DNA of 64,000 bases from Gammaproteobacteria bacterium (GTDB lineage: Bacteria; Pseudomonadota; Gammaproteobacteria; SZUA-140), in contig JADLCS010000014.1 in assembly GCA_020847075.1 (NCBI GenBank), positions 1 to 64,000 on the forward strand. Reading direction: 5' to 3'. This document shows positions 1-8,518 of the stretch, in pieces. How positions within the stretch are numbered: position 1 is the stretch's first letter; each line of letters begins with the position of its first letter. The notes beneath the pieces were generated by a model. It ran no database searches. It was not told where the DNA came from and was given only the letters and a program-made list of their open reading frames with translations. Position numbers and translations under genes: made by a program.

Positions 1-593
1 CGGCCATGGTGCGCGACTTCCAGTCCGTGATCGGGCGCGAGGCGCGCGCGCAGTGTCTCGCGCAGACGGGGCGCCTGCCGGACGCGCTGGTGGCTTGCGT
101 CGGCGGCGGCTCGAACGCGATCGGCCTGTTTCATCCGTTCCTGGACGACGGCGCAGTCGCGATCTACGGCGTCGAGGCCGCTGGCGACGGCATTCGCACC
201 GGGCATCATGCGGCGCCGCTGTGCGCCGGACGTCCCGGCGTCCTGCACGGCAACCGCACCTATCTGATGATGGACGACGACGGCCAGATCATCGAGACCC
301 ATTCGATCTCGGCCGGCCTGGACTATCCCGGCGTCGGCCCCGAACACGCCTGGCTGAAGGACAGCGGGCGCGCGAATTACGTCTCCATCACCGATGGCGA
401 GGCGCTCGATGCCTTCCATGCGCTGACGCGGATCGAAGGCATCATCCCGGCGCTGGAATCCAGCCACGCGCTGGCCTACGCGGCCCGCCTCGCGCCGACG
501 CTGCCCCGTGACCGCATCGTCGTGGTCAGCCTGTCCGGCCGTGGCGACAAGGACATCCATACGGTCGCCGCGCGCGACGGGATCAAGGTATGA
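1..593 (+). CDS. trpB: Tryptophan synthase beta chain, C-terminal part (5' end outside window)
   Basis: TrpB condenses indole, made by the alpha subunit, with serine in a PLP-dependent reaction to give tryptophan. About 197 codons are visible, continuing from upstream of the window. The glycine-rich loop that holds the PLP phosphate ([14 protein letters not shown]) is near the left end, and the conserved C-terminal block [11 protein letters not shown] is near the stop. The catalytic lysine lies outside the window. The stop codon overlaps the trpA start as ATGA at 590-593, so the two subunits are probably translationally coupled. The visible part looks intact and typical. Confidence 0.96.
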   Translation, partial: AMVRDFQSVIGREARAQCLAQTGRLPDALVACVGGGSNAIGLFHPFLDDGAVAIYGVEAAGDGIRTGHHAAPLCAGRPGVLHGNRTYLMMDDDGQIIETHSISAGLDYPGVGPEHAWLKDSGRANYVSITDGEALDAFHALTRIEGIIPALESSHALAYAARLAPTLPRDRIVVVSLSGRGDKDIHTVAARDGIKV

Positions 594-1399
594 GCCGTCT
601 CGCCGGATGTTTCGACAGGCTGCGCGCCGCGGGCAGAAAGGCGCTGATCCCTTATGTGACCGCGGGCGATCCGGCCCCCGAAGTCACCGTGCCGCTGATG
701 CACGCCATGACGGCGGCCGGCGCCGACGTCATCGAGCTGGGCGTGCCGTTTTCCGATCCGATGGCCGACGGGCCGGTGATCCAGCGCGCGAGCGAACGCG
801 CGCTCGCCCATCGCGTCAGTCTGCGCGGCGTGCTCGACATGGTGCGGGAATTCCGCCGCCGTGACGACGCCACGCCGGTGGTATTGATGGGCTATCTCAA
901 TCCGGTCGAGGCCATGGGGTACGCTGCCTTCGCGCAGGCCGCGGCGGAGGCGGGGGCCGACGGCGTGCTGACCGTGGATCTGCCGCCGGAAGAGGCCGGC
1001 GACCTGCTCGGGGCGCTCGAGGCCCGCGGGCTGGATCCCATCTTCCTGGTGGCGCCGACCAGCACGCCGGAGCGTCTGCGTGCGATCAGTGCGGCGGCGC
1101 GGGGTTTCCTCTATTATGTGTCGCTGAAAGGCGTGACCGGGGCGGCCAATCTGGATGTGGACTCGGTCCGCTCCAAGGTGGCCGAGATCCGCGGCCGCAC
1201 GAACCTGCCGATCGGGGTCGGTTTCGGCATCCGCGACGCGGCCTCGGCGGCGGCGGTCGCGGGCGTGGCCGATGCCGTGGTGGTCGGCAGTGCGCTGGTG
1301 AAGATCGTGGAGGAGAGCGGGGCGGACGCGGAGGCCATGACGGCCAGGATCGGCGCCCGCCTGCGGGAGATGCGCGCGGCGGTCGATACCCCGCGCTGA
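590..1399 (+). CDS. trpA: Tryptophan synthase alpha chain
   Basis: TrpA cleaves indole-3-glycerol phosphate to indole and glyceraldehyde 3-phosphate and passes indole to TrpB. The 269-residue TIM-barrel protein has the usual family length. The two catalytic acids are present at the canonical numbers, Glu49 in [11 protein letters not shown] and Asp60 in PMADGPV. Phosphate-binding loops follow ([11 protein letters not shown] near 180, VGFGIRD near 213). The start overlaps the trpB stop by four bases, with an AAGG-like ribosome site inside trpB. accD follows 147 bases later, the order seen in many gammaproteobacteria. Confidence 0.97.
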   Translation: MSRLAGCFDRLRAAGRKALIPYVTAGDPAPEVTVPLMHAMTAAGADVIELGVPFSDPMADGPVIQRASERALAHRVSLRGVLDMVREFRRRDDATPVVLMGYLNPVEAMGYAAFAQAAAEAGADGVLTVDLPPEEAGDLLGALEARGLDPIFLVAPTSTPERLRAISAAARGFLYYVSLKGVTGAANLDVDSVRSKVAEIRGRTNLPIGVGFGIRDAASAAAVAGVADAVVVGSALVKIVEESGADAEAMTARIGARLREMRAAVDTPR

Positions 1400-1546
1400 G
1401 ACGGCGCGGACGCCGCCGTGCCCGGAACGTTTTCTGTGCGGCCCGGATGAGGTGCGGCGTCCTTCGGGCAAACCCTCCGGACGGCGGCGCCACGCGCCCG
1501 CGTCCGGGCCACATGTATCGATGAGTCATTTTCGAGGCGCCATGCC

Positions 1547-2407
1547 ATGAACTGGTTCGAGAAACTGCTGCCCTCGAAGATCCGCACGGAAGGCGGACGC
1601 AAGAAATCCATCCCCGAGGGCCTGTGGACCAAGTGCAACTCCTGTAATCAGATCCTCTATCGCGCCGAGCTCGAACGCAGCTACGGCGTGTGTCCGAAGT
1701 GCGGTTTCCATGAGCGCATCGGCGCCCGCGCCCGGCTCGACATGTTTCTCGACCCCGAGCCGCGCGTCGAGATCGGGGCCGAGATCGAGCCGCTGGATTT
1801 CCTGCGCTTCCGCGACTCCAAGAAGTATCGCGACCGCCTGATCCAGGCGCAGAAGTCGACCGGCGAGAAGGACGCGCTGGTCGTCATGACGGGCAAGGTG
1901 AAGGGGCTGCAACTGGTCGCGGCCGCCTTCGAGTTCAGTTTCATGGGCGGCTCCATGGGGTCCGTGGTGGGCGAGCGCTTCGTGCGCGGCGCCAATATCT
2001 GTCTCGAGCGCGGCATCCCGCTGGTGTGTTTCTCGGCCAGCGGCGGTGCGCGCATGCAGGAGGCGCTGGTGTCGCTCATGCAGATGGCGAAGACCAGCGC
2101 CGTCCTGGCGCGGCTGAACGCCAAGGGCATCCCGTTCATCTCCGTGATGACCGACCCCACGATGGGCGGCGTGTCCGCCAGCCTGGCGATGCTCGGCGAC
2201 ATCAACGCCGCCGAGCCCAACGCCCTGATCGGTTTCGCGGGCCCGCGCGTGATCGAGCAGACCGTGCGCGAGAAGCTGCCGGAGGGTTTCCAGCGCAGCG
2301 AATTCCTGCTCGAGCACGGGGCGATCGACCTGATCATCGACCGGCGCAACATGCGCGACAAGATCCACGGCCTGCTCGCGATGATGACCAAGCGCCCGCC
2401 GGCGTGA
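1547..2407 (+). CDS. accD: Acetyl-CoA carboxylase, carboxyltransferase subunit beta
   Basis: AccD forms the carboxyltransferase with AccA and moves the carboxyl group from biotin to acetyl-CoA, giving malonyl-CoA for fatty acid synthesis. The 286-residue protein starts with the family's zinc ribbon, cysteines 30, 33, 49 and 52 (CX2C-X15-CX2C). The crotonase-like catalytic domain follows, with [12 protein letters not shown] near 165-176 and [13 protein letters not shown] near 205. An earlier out-of-frame ATG overlaps the leader. The start at 1547 has a GAGG ribosome site about ten bases upstream. folC follows after 43 bases. Confidence 0.97.
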   Translation: MNWFEKLLPSKIRTEGGRKKSIPEGLWTKCNSCNQILYRAELERSYGVCPKCGFHERIGARARLDMFLDPEPRVEIGAEIEPLDFLRFRDSKKYRDRLIQAQKSTGEKDALVVMTGKVKGLQLVAAAFEFSFMGGSMGSVVGERFVRGANICLERGIPLVCFSASGGARMQEALVSLMQMAKTSAVLARLNAKGIPFISVMTDPTMGGVSASLAMLGDINAAEPNALIGFAGPRVIEQTVREKLPEGFQRSEFLLEHGAIDLIIDRRNMRDKIHGLLAMMTKRPPA

Positions 2408-2450
2408 TCCCGCCGCGCGCCGTCCGCGCCCGCCCCTGAGTTCCCCCTCC

Positions 2451-3770
2451 ATGCGCTTCGACACCCTCGACGCCTGGCTCGCCTGGCTCGAAGATCTGCA
2501 TCCGCGCCGGATCGAACTCGGGCTCGAGCGCGTGCGCCGGGTCGCCGCCGCCCTCGGGCTCGGCGCCGCGTTGCCCTGTCCCGTGGTGACGGTGGCGGGG
2601 ACCAACGGCAAGGGTTCCAGCGTCGCCCTGCTCGAGGCGATCCTCTCCGCCGCCGGACAGCGCGTCGCCGCCTATACCTCGCCCCATCTGCTGCGCTACA
2701 ACGAACGCGTCCGCGTCGGCGGCCGCGAGGCGACGAACGCGGAGCTGTGCCAGGCCTTCGAGCGTGTGGACCGCGCGCGCGGCGAGGTCAGCCTGACCTA
2801 TTGCGAGTTCGGTACGCTGGCGGCGTTCGATCTCTTCGCGCGCGCCCGGCCCGACGTCGCCGTGCTCGAGGTGGGACTGGGCGGGCGCCTCGACGCAGTG
2901 AACGTGATGGATGGCGACGTGGCGCTGGTGACCGGCATCAGCCTCGATCACATGGACTGGCTCGGCCACGACCGCGAGAGCATCGGCGCGGAGAAGGCGG
3001 GGATCTTCCGCCGCGGCCGCCCGGCGGTCTGCGCCGATCCCGATCCGCCCCGGTCCCTCTCCGCGACGGCCGCGGCCACGGGGGCCGGGCTGCATCTGGC
3101 CGGGCGGGATTTCGGGTACGCGGTGGAGGAGGGCTCCGGCGCCTGGTCGTGGTGGGGCGGCGGCGTCCGCCGGGACGGGCTGCCGGCGCCCGCCCTGGCG
3201 GGCCGCTTCCAGTACCGCAACGCCGCGGGCGTCCTGATGGCGCTGCACCTGCTCCGGGACCGGCTGGACGTGGGGCGGGCTCCCCTGGAGGAGGGGTTGC
3301 GGAAGGTCTCTCTGCCCGGGCGGTTTCAGCGCCTGTCCGTGGACGGCGTGCCGTGCATCCTGGACGTCGCCCATAACCCGGAGGGCGCGCAGGCGCTGGC
3401 GCTCATGCTGGCGGAGCGCCCCGTGCCGGGCCGCACGCGCGCGGTGACCGCCATCCTCGACGACAAGGACATCGAGGGGATGATAGCGCCGCTGGCGGGC
3501 GTAGTGGACGACTGGTACCTGGGCGCGCTGGCGGTGGAGCGGGCGGCGCCGGTCGAGCGTCTGCGGGACGCCATCGCCGCCCGGGCGCCGGGGACGGCGG
3601 CGAGCGTCTGCGCGGACCCGCTGGCCGCCCGGCGGGCCGCCCGGGCCGCGGCGCTGCCCGGCGACCGGATCGTCGTCTTCGGTTCCTTCCATACCGTCGG
3701 GGCGGTATTGGGCGCGCTGCGGGACGGTATCATCGGCACGGGCTCTGAGCTAGAATCTGCACGGCCATGA
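2451..3770 (+). CDS. folC: Bifunctional dihydrofolate synthase / folylpolyglutamate synthase
   Basis: FolC adds glutamate to dihydropteroate and then extends the polyglutamate tail of folates, using ATP. The 439-residue length is normal. It carries the Mur-ligase type P-loop GTNGKGS at residues 50-56, the central-domain signature VLEVGLGGRLDAVN near 140-153, and HNPEGAQAL near 307 at the start of the C-terminal domain. Its stop overlaps the next gene's ATG by four bases (3767-3770), indicating coupled translation with the SPOR protein. It lies in the conserved accD-folC-dedD-cvpA-purF run. Confidence 0.96.
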   Translation: MRFDTLDAWLAWLEDLHPRRIELGLERVRRVAAALGLGAALPCPVVTVAGTNGKGSSVALLEAILSAAGQRVAAYTSPHLLRYNERVRVGGREATNAELCQAFERVDRARGEVSLTYCEFGTLAAFDLFARARPDVAVLEVGLGGRLDAVNVMDGDVALVTGISLDHMDWLGHDRESIGAEKAGIFRRGRPAVCADPDPPRSLSATAAATGAGLHLAGRDFGYAVEEGSGAWSWWGGGVRRDGLPAPALAGRFQYRNAAGVLMALHLLRDRLDVGRAPLEEGLRKVSLPGRFQRLSVDGVPCILDVAHNPEGAQALALMLAERPVPGRTRAVTAILDDKDIEGMIAPLAGVVDDWYLGALAVERAAPVERLRDAIAARAPGTAASVCADPLAARRAARAAALPGDRIVVFGSFHTVGAVLGALRDGIIGTGSELESARP

Positions 3771-4306
3771 AGGAGTACAGACAGCAGGAAGGCCGGCGGC
3801 CGAATCTCCAGCATCGCCTGGTGGGCGCCTTGGTGCTCATCGCGCTGGCGGTGATCGTCGTGCCGCTGGTGCTCGATTTCAACGCCGGGCAGTTGAACCC
3901 CTCCGCCCGGGACAATATCCCGGAGCAGCCCCGCGATTTCCGCGTCGAGGAAGTGCCGCTGGTCGCGGCGGGAGACAGCGTGCCGCCGGGCGACGCGGAA
4001 ATCGCCGCGCCGGCGGAGGCCGCGGCCCCCCCGGCCGCGGGCGGACCGCCGGCCTGGGTGGTCCAGGTGGGCAGCTTTTCCAGCCAGGAGAACGCCCGCG
4101 CCCTGCGCGATCAACTGCGCGCGAAGGGCTACAAGGCGGTGTTCATCGACCGGGAAGTGGTCGACGGCAAGCCGGTATTGCGCGTGCGCATCGGACCCGA
4201 GGTGGAGCGCGCCCGCAGCGAGCAGGTACGCGAGAAAGTGGCCCGCGAGATGAAGCTGGGCGCCGTGGTGGTCGCCTACGACGGGCGCGGTACGCGCACC
4301 GAATAG
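3767..4306 (+). CDS. dedD: SPOR-domain cell-division protein (DedD-like)
   Basis: This 179-residue membrane-anchored protein resembles DedD, which binds septal peptidoglycan denuded of stem peptides. A short basic cytoplasmic segment is followed by one transmembrane helix at about 22-40. A Pro/Ala-rich periplasmic linker comes next (about 50-90), then a C-terminal SPOR domain from WVVQVGSFSSQENA to the end. Position between folC and cvpA matches the usual location of dedD. The start codon overlaps the folC stop. The assignment rests on domain layout and synteny. Confidence 0.88.
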   Translation: MKEYRQQEGRRPNLQHRLVGALVLIALAVIVVPLVLDFNAGQLNPSARDNIPEQPRDFRVEEVPLVAAGDSVPPGDAEIAAPAEAAAPPAAGGPPAWVVQVGSFSSQENARALRDQLRAKGYKAVFIDREVVDGKPVLRVRIGPEVERARSEQVREKVAREMKLGAVVVAYDGRGTRTE

Positions 4307-4330
4307 TGGTAGAATAGGGGCCTTGCCGGG

Positions 4331-4810
4331 ATGACGTGGCTGGATGTGGTCATCATCGCCGTCATCGCGCTGTCGACACTGTTGAGTCTGTTCCGGGGCG
4401 TCGTAAAAGAGGTCCTTTCGCTGGCGGTATGGGTATTGTCGTTCTGGCTGGCCTTTCGTTACTCGTATCCGGCCTCCAGGCTGTTGGAGGGAGCGGTCCC
4501 CTATGAAAGTGTCCGGACGGGCGCGGCCTTCCTGCTCATATTCCTCGTCGTTCTGGTCACCGGCATGCTGCTGAGCAGTTTCGTTTCGCGGCTGGTGCAG
4601 ACGGGAGGGCTGGGGTTCGCCGACCGCGCCCTGGGGGCGTTGTTCGGTGCGTTGCGCGGCGTCGTGGTGATCGCCGTGCTGGTGATGCTGGCGGCGCTGA
4701 CGCCGCTGGCGCAGGAGGCGGGCTGGCAGCAGTCGCGCCTGATCGGTTATTTCACCATCCTGTCGGATTGGGCCATGGACGGGTTGGACGGCGTCGCGGA
4801 CGGAGGATAG
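4331..4810 (+). CDS. cvpA: CvpA family inner-membrane protein
   Basis: CvpA is a small multi-pass inner-membrane protein first linked to colicin V export. Its general role in the envelope is still poorly defined. The 159-residue product has four hydrophobic segments, at about 4-20, 28-45, 62-82 and 98-122, and opens with WLDVVIIAVIALSTLLSLFRG, typical of the family. purF starts four bases after the stop, and the cvpA-purF pairing is conserved in gammaproteobacteria. Nothing unusual was seen. Confidence 0.93.
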   Translation: MTWLDVVIIAVIALSTLLSLFRGVVKEVLSLAVWVLSFWLAFRYSYPASRLLEGAVPYESVRTGAAFLLIFLVVLVTGMLLSSFVSRLVQTGGLGFADRALGALFGALRGVVVIAVLVMLAALTPLAQEAGWQQSRLIGYFTILSDWAMDGLDGVADGG

Positions 4811-4813
4811 GCA

Positions 4814-6316
4814 ATGTGCGGCATTATCGGCGCGGTGCGCCGCAGCAATACGAACCAATCGCTGTACGACGGGCTCACGGTGCTGCAGCACCGCGGGCAG
4901 GACGCGGCGGGCATCATGACCTGCGAAGGCACCAAGTTCTACCTGCGCAAGGACAACGGGCTCGTGCGCGACGTGTTCGACACCTCGCACATGATCAATC
5001 TGCGCGGCAACTGCGGCATCGGCCATGTGCGCTATCCCACGGCGGGCTGCACGCTGTCGTCCGAGGCCCAGCCCTTCTACGTCAACTCGCCCTACGGCAT
5101 CGCGCTCGCCCACAACGGCAACCTGATCAACGCGGAGAAGCTCAAGCAGGACCTGTTCCGCGAGGACAAGCGCCACATCAACACCGAGTCCGACTCCGAG
5201 GTGCTGCTCAACGTCTTCGCCCACGAGCTGCAGAAGAGCGGCAAGATGCACATCGACGAGAATGACATCTTCGCCGCCGTCGCCGGCGTACATCGCCGCT
5301 GCCGCGGCGGCTACGCCGCGATCGCCATGATCACCGGTTATGGCGTCGTCGGTTTCCGCGACCCCTACGGCATCCGCCCCATCGTGTTCGGCAAGCGCGA
5401 GACGGATCAGGGCACCGAATACATGATCGCCTCCGAGAGCGTCGCGCTCGACGTGCTGGACTTCGAACTGGTGCGCGACATCGCGCCGGGGGAGGCCGTG
5501 TTCATCTCCATGGACGGCGCGCTGTATTCGCGCCAGTGCGCGGACAATCCGCAGCACTCGCCCTGCATCTTCGAGTACGTCTACCTCGCCCGCCCGGATT
5601 CGGTCATCGACGACATCTACGTCTACAAGGCGCGCCTGCGCATGGGCGAGCATCTGGCCGAGAAGATCAAGCGGGATTTCGCCGGCCATCACATCGACGT
5701 CGTGATCCCGATCCCAGACACCAGCCGCACCGCCGCGCTGGCGCTCGCCCACGACCTGGGCGTCAATTACCGCGAAGGGTTCGTCAAGAACCGCTACATC
5801 GGCCGCACCTTCATCATGCCGGGCCAGCAGATGCGCAAGAAGTCGGTGCGCCAGAAGCTGAACGCGATCGATCTCGAGTTCAAGGGCAAGAGCGTGCTGC
5901 TGGTGGACGATTCCATCGTACGCGGTACCACCTCCGACGAGATCATCCGCATGGCGCGCGACGCCGGCGCGAAGAAGGTCTATTTCGCCTCCGCCGCGCC
6001 GCCGGTGCGTTACCCCAACGTCTACGGCATCGACATGCCGGCGGCGCACGAACTGATCGCCCACAACCGCACCGAGGAGGAGGTGGCGCGCAGGATCGGC
6101 GCGGACGCCGTCTTCTACCAGGATCTGGACGACCTGATCCAGGCGGTGGGCAAGGGTAATACGCGCATCAAGCGCTTCGATACCTCGTGTTTCAACGGCG
6201 AGTACGTCACCGGCGACGTCACCAAGGACTATCTGCAGGAACTCGAGCGCCAGCGCAGCGACGAGAACAAGGTCCGGCGCAACCGGGAAACGGGCGGCAG
6301 CACGCTGAGCCTGTAG
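4814..6316 (+). CDS. purF: Amidophosphoribosyltransferase
   Basis: PurF makes 5-phosphoribosylamine from PRPP and glutamine, the first step of purine synthesis. The 500-residue protein starts MCGIIGAV, so removal of Met exposes the N-terminal nucleophile cysteine of the class II glutaminase domain. HRGQDAAGI follows near 32. The C-terminal phosphoribosyltransferase domain has the PRPP loop [15 protein letters not shown] near 362. Length matches the E. coli type without propeptide. It ends the trp-acc-fol run, and the low-GC DUF1697 gene separates it from metZ. Confidence 0.97.
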   Translation: MCGIIGAVRRSNTNQSLYDGLTVLQHRGQDAAGIMTCEGTKFYLRKDNGLVRDVFDTSHMINLRGNCGIGHVRYPTAGCTLSSEAQPFYVNSPYGIALAHNGNLINAEKLKQDLFREDKRHINTESDSEVLLNVFAHELQKSGKMHIDENDIFAAVAGVHRRCRGGYAAIAMITGYGVVGFRDPYGIRPIVFGKRETDQGTEYMIASESVALDVLDFELVRDIAPGEAVFISMDGALYSRQCADNPQHSPCIFEYVYLARPDSVIDDIYVYKARLRMGEHLAEKIKRDFAGHHIDVVIPIPDTSRTAALALAHDLGVNYREGFVKNRYIGRTFIMPGQQMRKKSVRQKLNAIDLEFKGKSVLLVDDSIVRGTTSDEIIRMARDAGAKKVYFASAAPPVRYPNVYGIDMPAAHELIAHNRTEEEVARRIGADAVFYQDLDDLIQAVGKGNTRIKRFDTSCFNGEYVTGDVTKDYLQELERQRSDENKVRRNRETGGSTLSL

Positions 6317-6487
6317 CCGTCCGCGGGCAGTGTTTCTGTTTGAAATCTGGCGATCTTGCGGCCGTCGGGAATAACCGATCAGGAGCGGTCCGGCCTTTCG
6401 TAACCTTGTTGTGCTAGCGCGGAAGCCGGCTCTAAGTTGCCGCCCGATGTCTAATACAATAAAGCAATCGGATTCAAAAGAGATAGT

Positions 6488-7000
6488 ATGGCTGCGGTCA
6501 TTGCCCTATTGCGTGCCGTGAATGTCGGTGGGACCGGCAAGCTGTCTATGGCCGAACTCAAAGCGATGTGCGTCGCCAAAGGGTGGTCGAAGGTTCAAAC
6601 TTACATTGCCAGCGGCAATGTCGTTTTCGAGACCAAGACGTCGCCAACAAGGATCAAAGCCGCACTTGAAGCGCGGTTAAGCACGTTTGCTGGCAAGTCC
6701 GTTGGCGTCATTGTACGTACGGCGGATGAAATGATTGCGGTTTTGAAAGCCAATCCTTTCCCGAAAGCGGCTCCAAATCGTACCCTCGTAATTTTTCTGG
6801 ACCAGCCGCCGAAGCCCGATGCGCTTGATAATTTGAGGCACCTCAAAGACGAGGAATTGCGATTGGGTGCGCGAGAAATCTATGTGCACTATGGCGACGG
6901 GATGAGGGACTCAAGGCTGGTGATCCCAGCCGCAAAACTCGGAACAGCCCGAAATATGAATACGGTAGCGAAGTTAGCCGAGATGGCCGCTAATCTTTAG
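6488..7000 (+). CDS. DUF1697 family protein
   Basis: This 170-residue protein belongs to DUF1697, small cytoplasmic proteins of unknown function. It shows the family's N-terminal signature LLRAVNVGGTGKLSMAELK, the block YIASGNVVFE near 39-48, and the C-terminal GTARNMNTVAKLAEMA. No signal peptide or membrane segment is visible. Its base composition and codon choice (caa, ttg, aaa, gat, third-position A/T) are clearly less GC-rich than all neighbours. The lower-GC zone spans roughly 6330-7110. It sits between purF and metZ, which are commonly adjacent in relatives, so it looks like a horizontal insertion. The ribosome site is weak (aagagata). Confidence 0.85.
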   Translation: MAAVIALLRAVNVGGTGKLSMAELKAMCVAKGWSKVQTYIASGNVVFETKTSPTRIKAALEARLSTFAGKSVGVIVRTADEMIAVLKANPFPKAAPNRTLVIFLDQPPKPDALDNLRHLKDEELRLGAREIYVHYGDGMRDSRLVIPAAKLGTARNMNTVAKLAEMAANL

Positions 7001-7119
7001 GCAGCGAATGACTATCGGCGAAAAGCGTGCGATCGAATGGTAGGCGCGAGTGGCAGCTTTGAGACTGGGTCCGGACGGCCAATGTTCCCGCCAACACTCA
7101 AACTGAGACACTACCCGTC

Positions 7120-7148
7120 CGCGCCGCGGCTTGACAAGCCGCGGCGCG
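7120..7148. other. Perfect 13-bp palindrome overlapping the metZ -35 box
   Basis: Two 13-base arms (7120-7132 and 7136-7148) are perfectly complementary around a GAC centre. The TTGACA hexamer lies on the centre. A TTTCC tract follows the right arm. It could terminate transcripts from the DUF1697 gene, or be an operator for a dimeric regulator at the metZ promoter. The sequence alone does not choose between them. Confidence 0.6.
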
Positions 7149-7159
7149 TTTCCTACCCT
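7131..7159 (+). promoter_or_regulatory. Candidate sigma-70 promoter of metZ
   Basis: A perfect TTGACA -35 (7131-7136) is followed after exactly 17 bases by TACCCT (7154-7159), which keeps the TA...T of the -10 consensus. The predicted start near 7166 coincides with the 5' edge of the SAM-II aptamer's P1 stem. That agreement is the main support. Confidence 0.6.
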
Positions 7160-7164
7160 TGCTG

Positions 7165-7220
7165 TGTGCGCCGATTTGATCTTCAGCTTGCGGGCGCGTA
7201 ATAAATGCGGCTAAAGCGGA
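7165..7220 (+). promoter_or_regulatory. SAM-II riboswitch aptamer upstream of metZ
   Basis: The segment reproduces the compact SAM-II pseudoknot. P1 strand 7165-7171 (GTGCGCC) pairs with 7193-7199 (GGCGCGT). P1 is followed by the conserved GATTTGATCTT loop start at 7172-7182. The 3' part has ATAAATGC and the hallmark GGCTAAAGCGG at 7209-7219. Loop bases TTGCG (7188-7192) can pair with TGCGG (7206-7210) to form the pseudoknot. SAM-II elements bind S-adenosylmethionine and repress methionine synthesis genes. The downstream gene, metZ, is a methionine-pathway enzyme, as expected. The class is best known from alphaproteobacteria. Confidence 0.88.
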
Positions 7221-7223
7221 ACA

Positions 7224-7255
7224 CCTGCTTTGGCGCGCGCCGATGCGGGTTTTTT
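7224..7255 (+). terminator. Intrinsic terminator of the SAM-II leader
   Basis: Bases 7224-7228 (CCTGC) pair with 7245-7249 (GCGGG), enclosing a GGC...GCC inner stem, and a six-T run follows at 7250-7255. It lies directly after the aptamer and 45 bases before the metZ start, so it is the likely expression platform. SAM binding would favour termination. Confidence 0.7.
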
Positions 7256-7299
7256 CGTTTATGGGCCATGGGTGGCCGCGTGCCGCCGGGAGGTGTGCG

Positions 7300-8487
7300 A
7301 TGACGGATGAGTTCGACCAGTACGGGTTCTCGACCCGCGGTATCCGCGCCGGGACGCTGCGTACCGAACAGGGGGAGCAGTCGGAACCGATCTTCACGAC
7401 GTCCAGCTTCGTGTTCGGCAGCGCTGAACAGGCGGCGGCGCGTTTCTCCGGCGCGGAACCCGGCAACGTCTATTCGCGTTTCACCAATCCCACCGTCAAC
7501 GCCTTCGAACGCCGGCTGGCGGTGCTCGAGGGCGGCGAGCGTTGCGTGGCGACCTCCTCCGGCATGGCGGCCATACTCACCGCCTGCCTGGGCCTGCTCA
7601 AGGCGGGTGATCACATCGTGAGCGCGCATGGGGTGTTCGGCAATACCGCGCTGCTGTTCGGCAATTACCTCGGCCGTTTCGGTGTCGAGACGAGTTTCGT
7701 GTCCCTGACCGATGCGGCCGCGTGGGAGTCCGCGCTGCGGCCGAATACCCGCCTGCTGTTCGTCGAGACGCCGGCCAATCCGCTGGCGCAGATCGCCGAC
7801 ATCGCGGCCCTCGCCGCGCTCGCGCACCGCCACGGCTGTCTGCTGATGGTCGACAACACCGTGTGCACGGCGGCGCTGCAGCGGCCCTTGTCCCTGGGGG
7901 CCGACGTCGTCGTGCTGTCGGCGACCAAGTACATCGACGGTCAGGGGCGCTGCGTCGGCGGCGCCATCGTCGGCCGCGAGGCGCTGGTCGGCAAGGAGGT
8001 GTACGGCGCGCTGCGCACCACCGGCGCCTGCCTCAGTCCGTTCAACGCCTGGGTGTTTCTCAAGGGACTGGAGACGCTGGCGGTGCGCATGCAGGCGCAC
8101 AGCGCCAGCGCGCAGCGCCTGGCCGAGTGGCTCGGGGGGCAGTCGGCGGTGCGGCGGGTGTATTACGCCGGCCTGCCGGATCACCCGCAGCACGCGCTGG
8201 CGCGGCGCCAGCAGAGCGGTTTCGGCGGTTTGCTGGCCTTCGAACTGGACGGCGATCGCGCCGAGGCCTGGCGTTTCATCAATGCGACGCGGCTGATCTC
8301 CATCACCGCCAACCTCGGCGACACCCGGAGTTCGATCACGCATCCGGCGACCACCACGCACGGGCGCCTCACCCAGGAGGCGCGCGAGGCGGCCGGCATT
8401 CGCGAAGGCCTGGTGCGCGTCGCAGTGGGGCTGGAAGACACCGCCGACCTCATGGCCGATCTGCAACGCGGATTCGACGCCCTGTAG
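7300..8487 (+). CDS. metZ: O-succinylhomoserine sulfhydrylase
   Basis: MetZ converts O-succinylhomoserine and sulfide to homocysteine, the direct sulfhydrylation route to methionine. The chosen start at 7300 gives 395 residues and has a GGGAGGTG ribosome site. An in-frame ATG at 7243 lies inside the leader terminator and is rejected. The protein is a Cys/Met-metabolism PLP enzyme. The PLP lysine is Lys210 in SATKYIDGQ, the SRFTNPTVNAFE motif is near 60, and TRSSITHPATTTHG near 345 binds the substrate carboxylate. Cystathionine gamma-synthase-like enzymes are close relatives, but the purF-metZ neighbourhood supports MetZ. Expression is predicted to be repressed by SAM. Confidence 0.92.
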   Translation: MTDEFDQYGFSTRGIRAGTLRTEQGEQSEPIFTTSSFVFGSAEQAAARFSGAEPGNVYSRFTNPTVNAFERRLAVLEGGERCVATSSGMAAILTACLGLLKAGDHIVSAHGVFGNTALLFGNYLGRFGVETSFVSLTDAAAWESALRPNTRLLFVETPANPLAQIADIAALAALAHRHGCLLMVDNTVCTAALQRPLSLGADVVVLSATKYIDGQGRCVGGAIVGREALVGKEVYGALRTTGACLSPFNAWVFLKGLETLAVRMQAHSASAQRLAEWLGGQSAVRRVYYAGLPDHPQHALARRQQSGFGGLLAFELDGDRAEAWRFINATRLISITANLGDTRSSITHPATTTHGRLTQEAREAAGIREGLVRVAVGLEDTADLMADLQRGFDAL

Positions 8488-8518
8488 GAAGCTGCGCGTC
8501 CGCGCGGGCAGGCCCCCG

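Noticed and set aside
3326-6064. Very long open frames antisense to genes (for example 3326-6064, 12123-14390, 28273-30897)
   Set aside because: They lie opposite well-supported genes, have low-complexity His/Arg/Gly/Ala-rich translations and no recognisable domains. They follow from high GC at third codon positions.
6317-6487. Possible integron attC-like site before the DUF1697 gene
   Set aside because: There are weak GTT/AAC-like pieces only. No paired core sites or integrase were found, and the DUF1697 protein is not specific to cassettes.
7243-7300. Upstream ATG giving a longer MetZ
   Set aside because: The ATG lies inside the leader terminator, and the extension lacks family similarity. 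The start at 7300 has a strong ribosome site.
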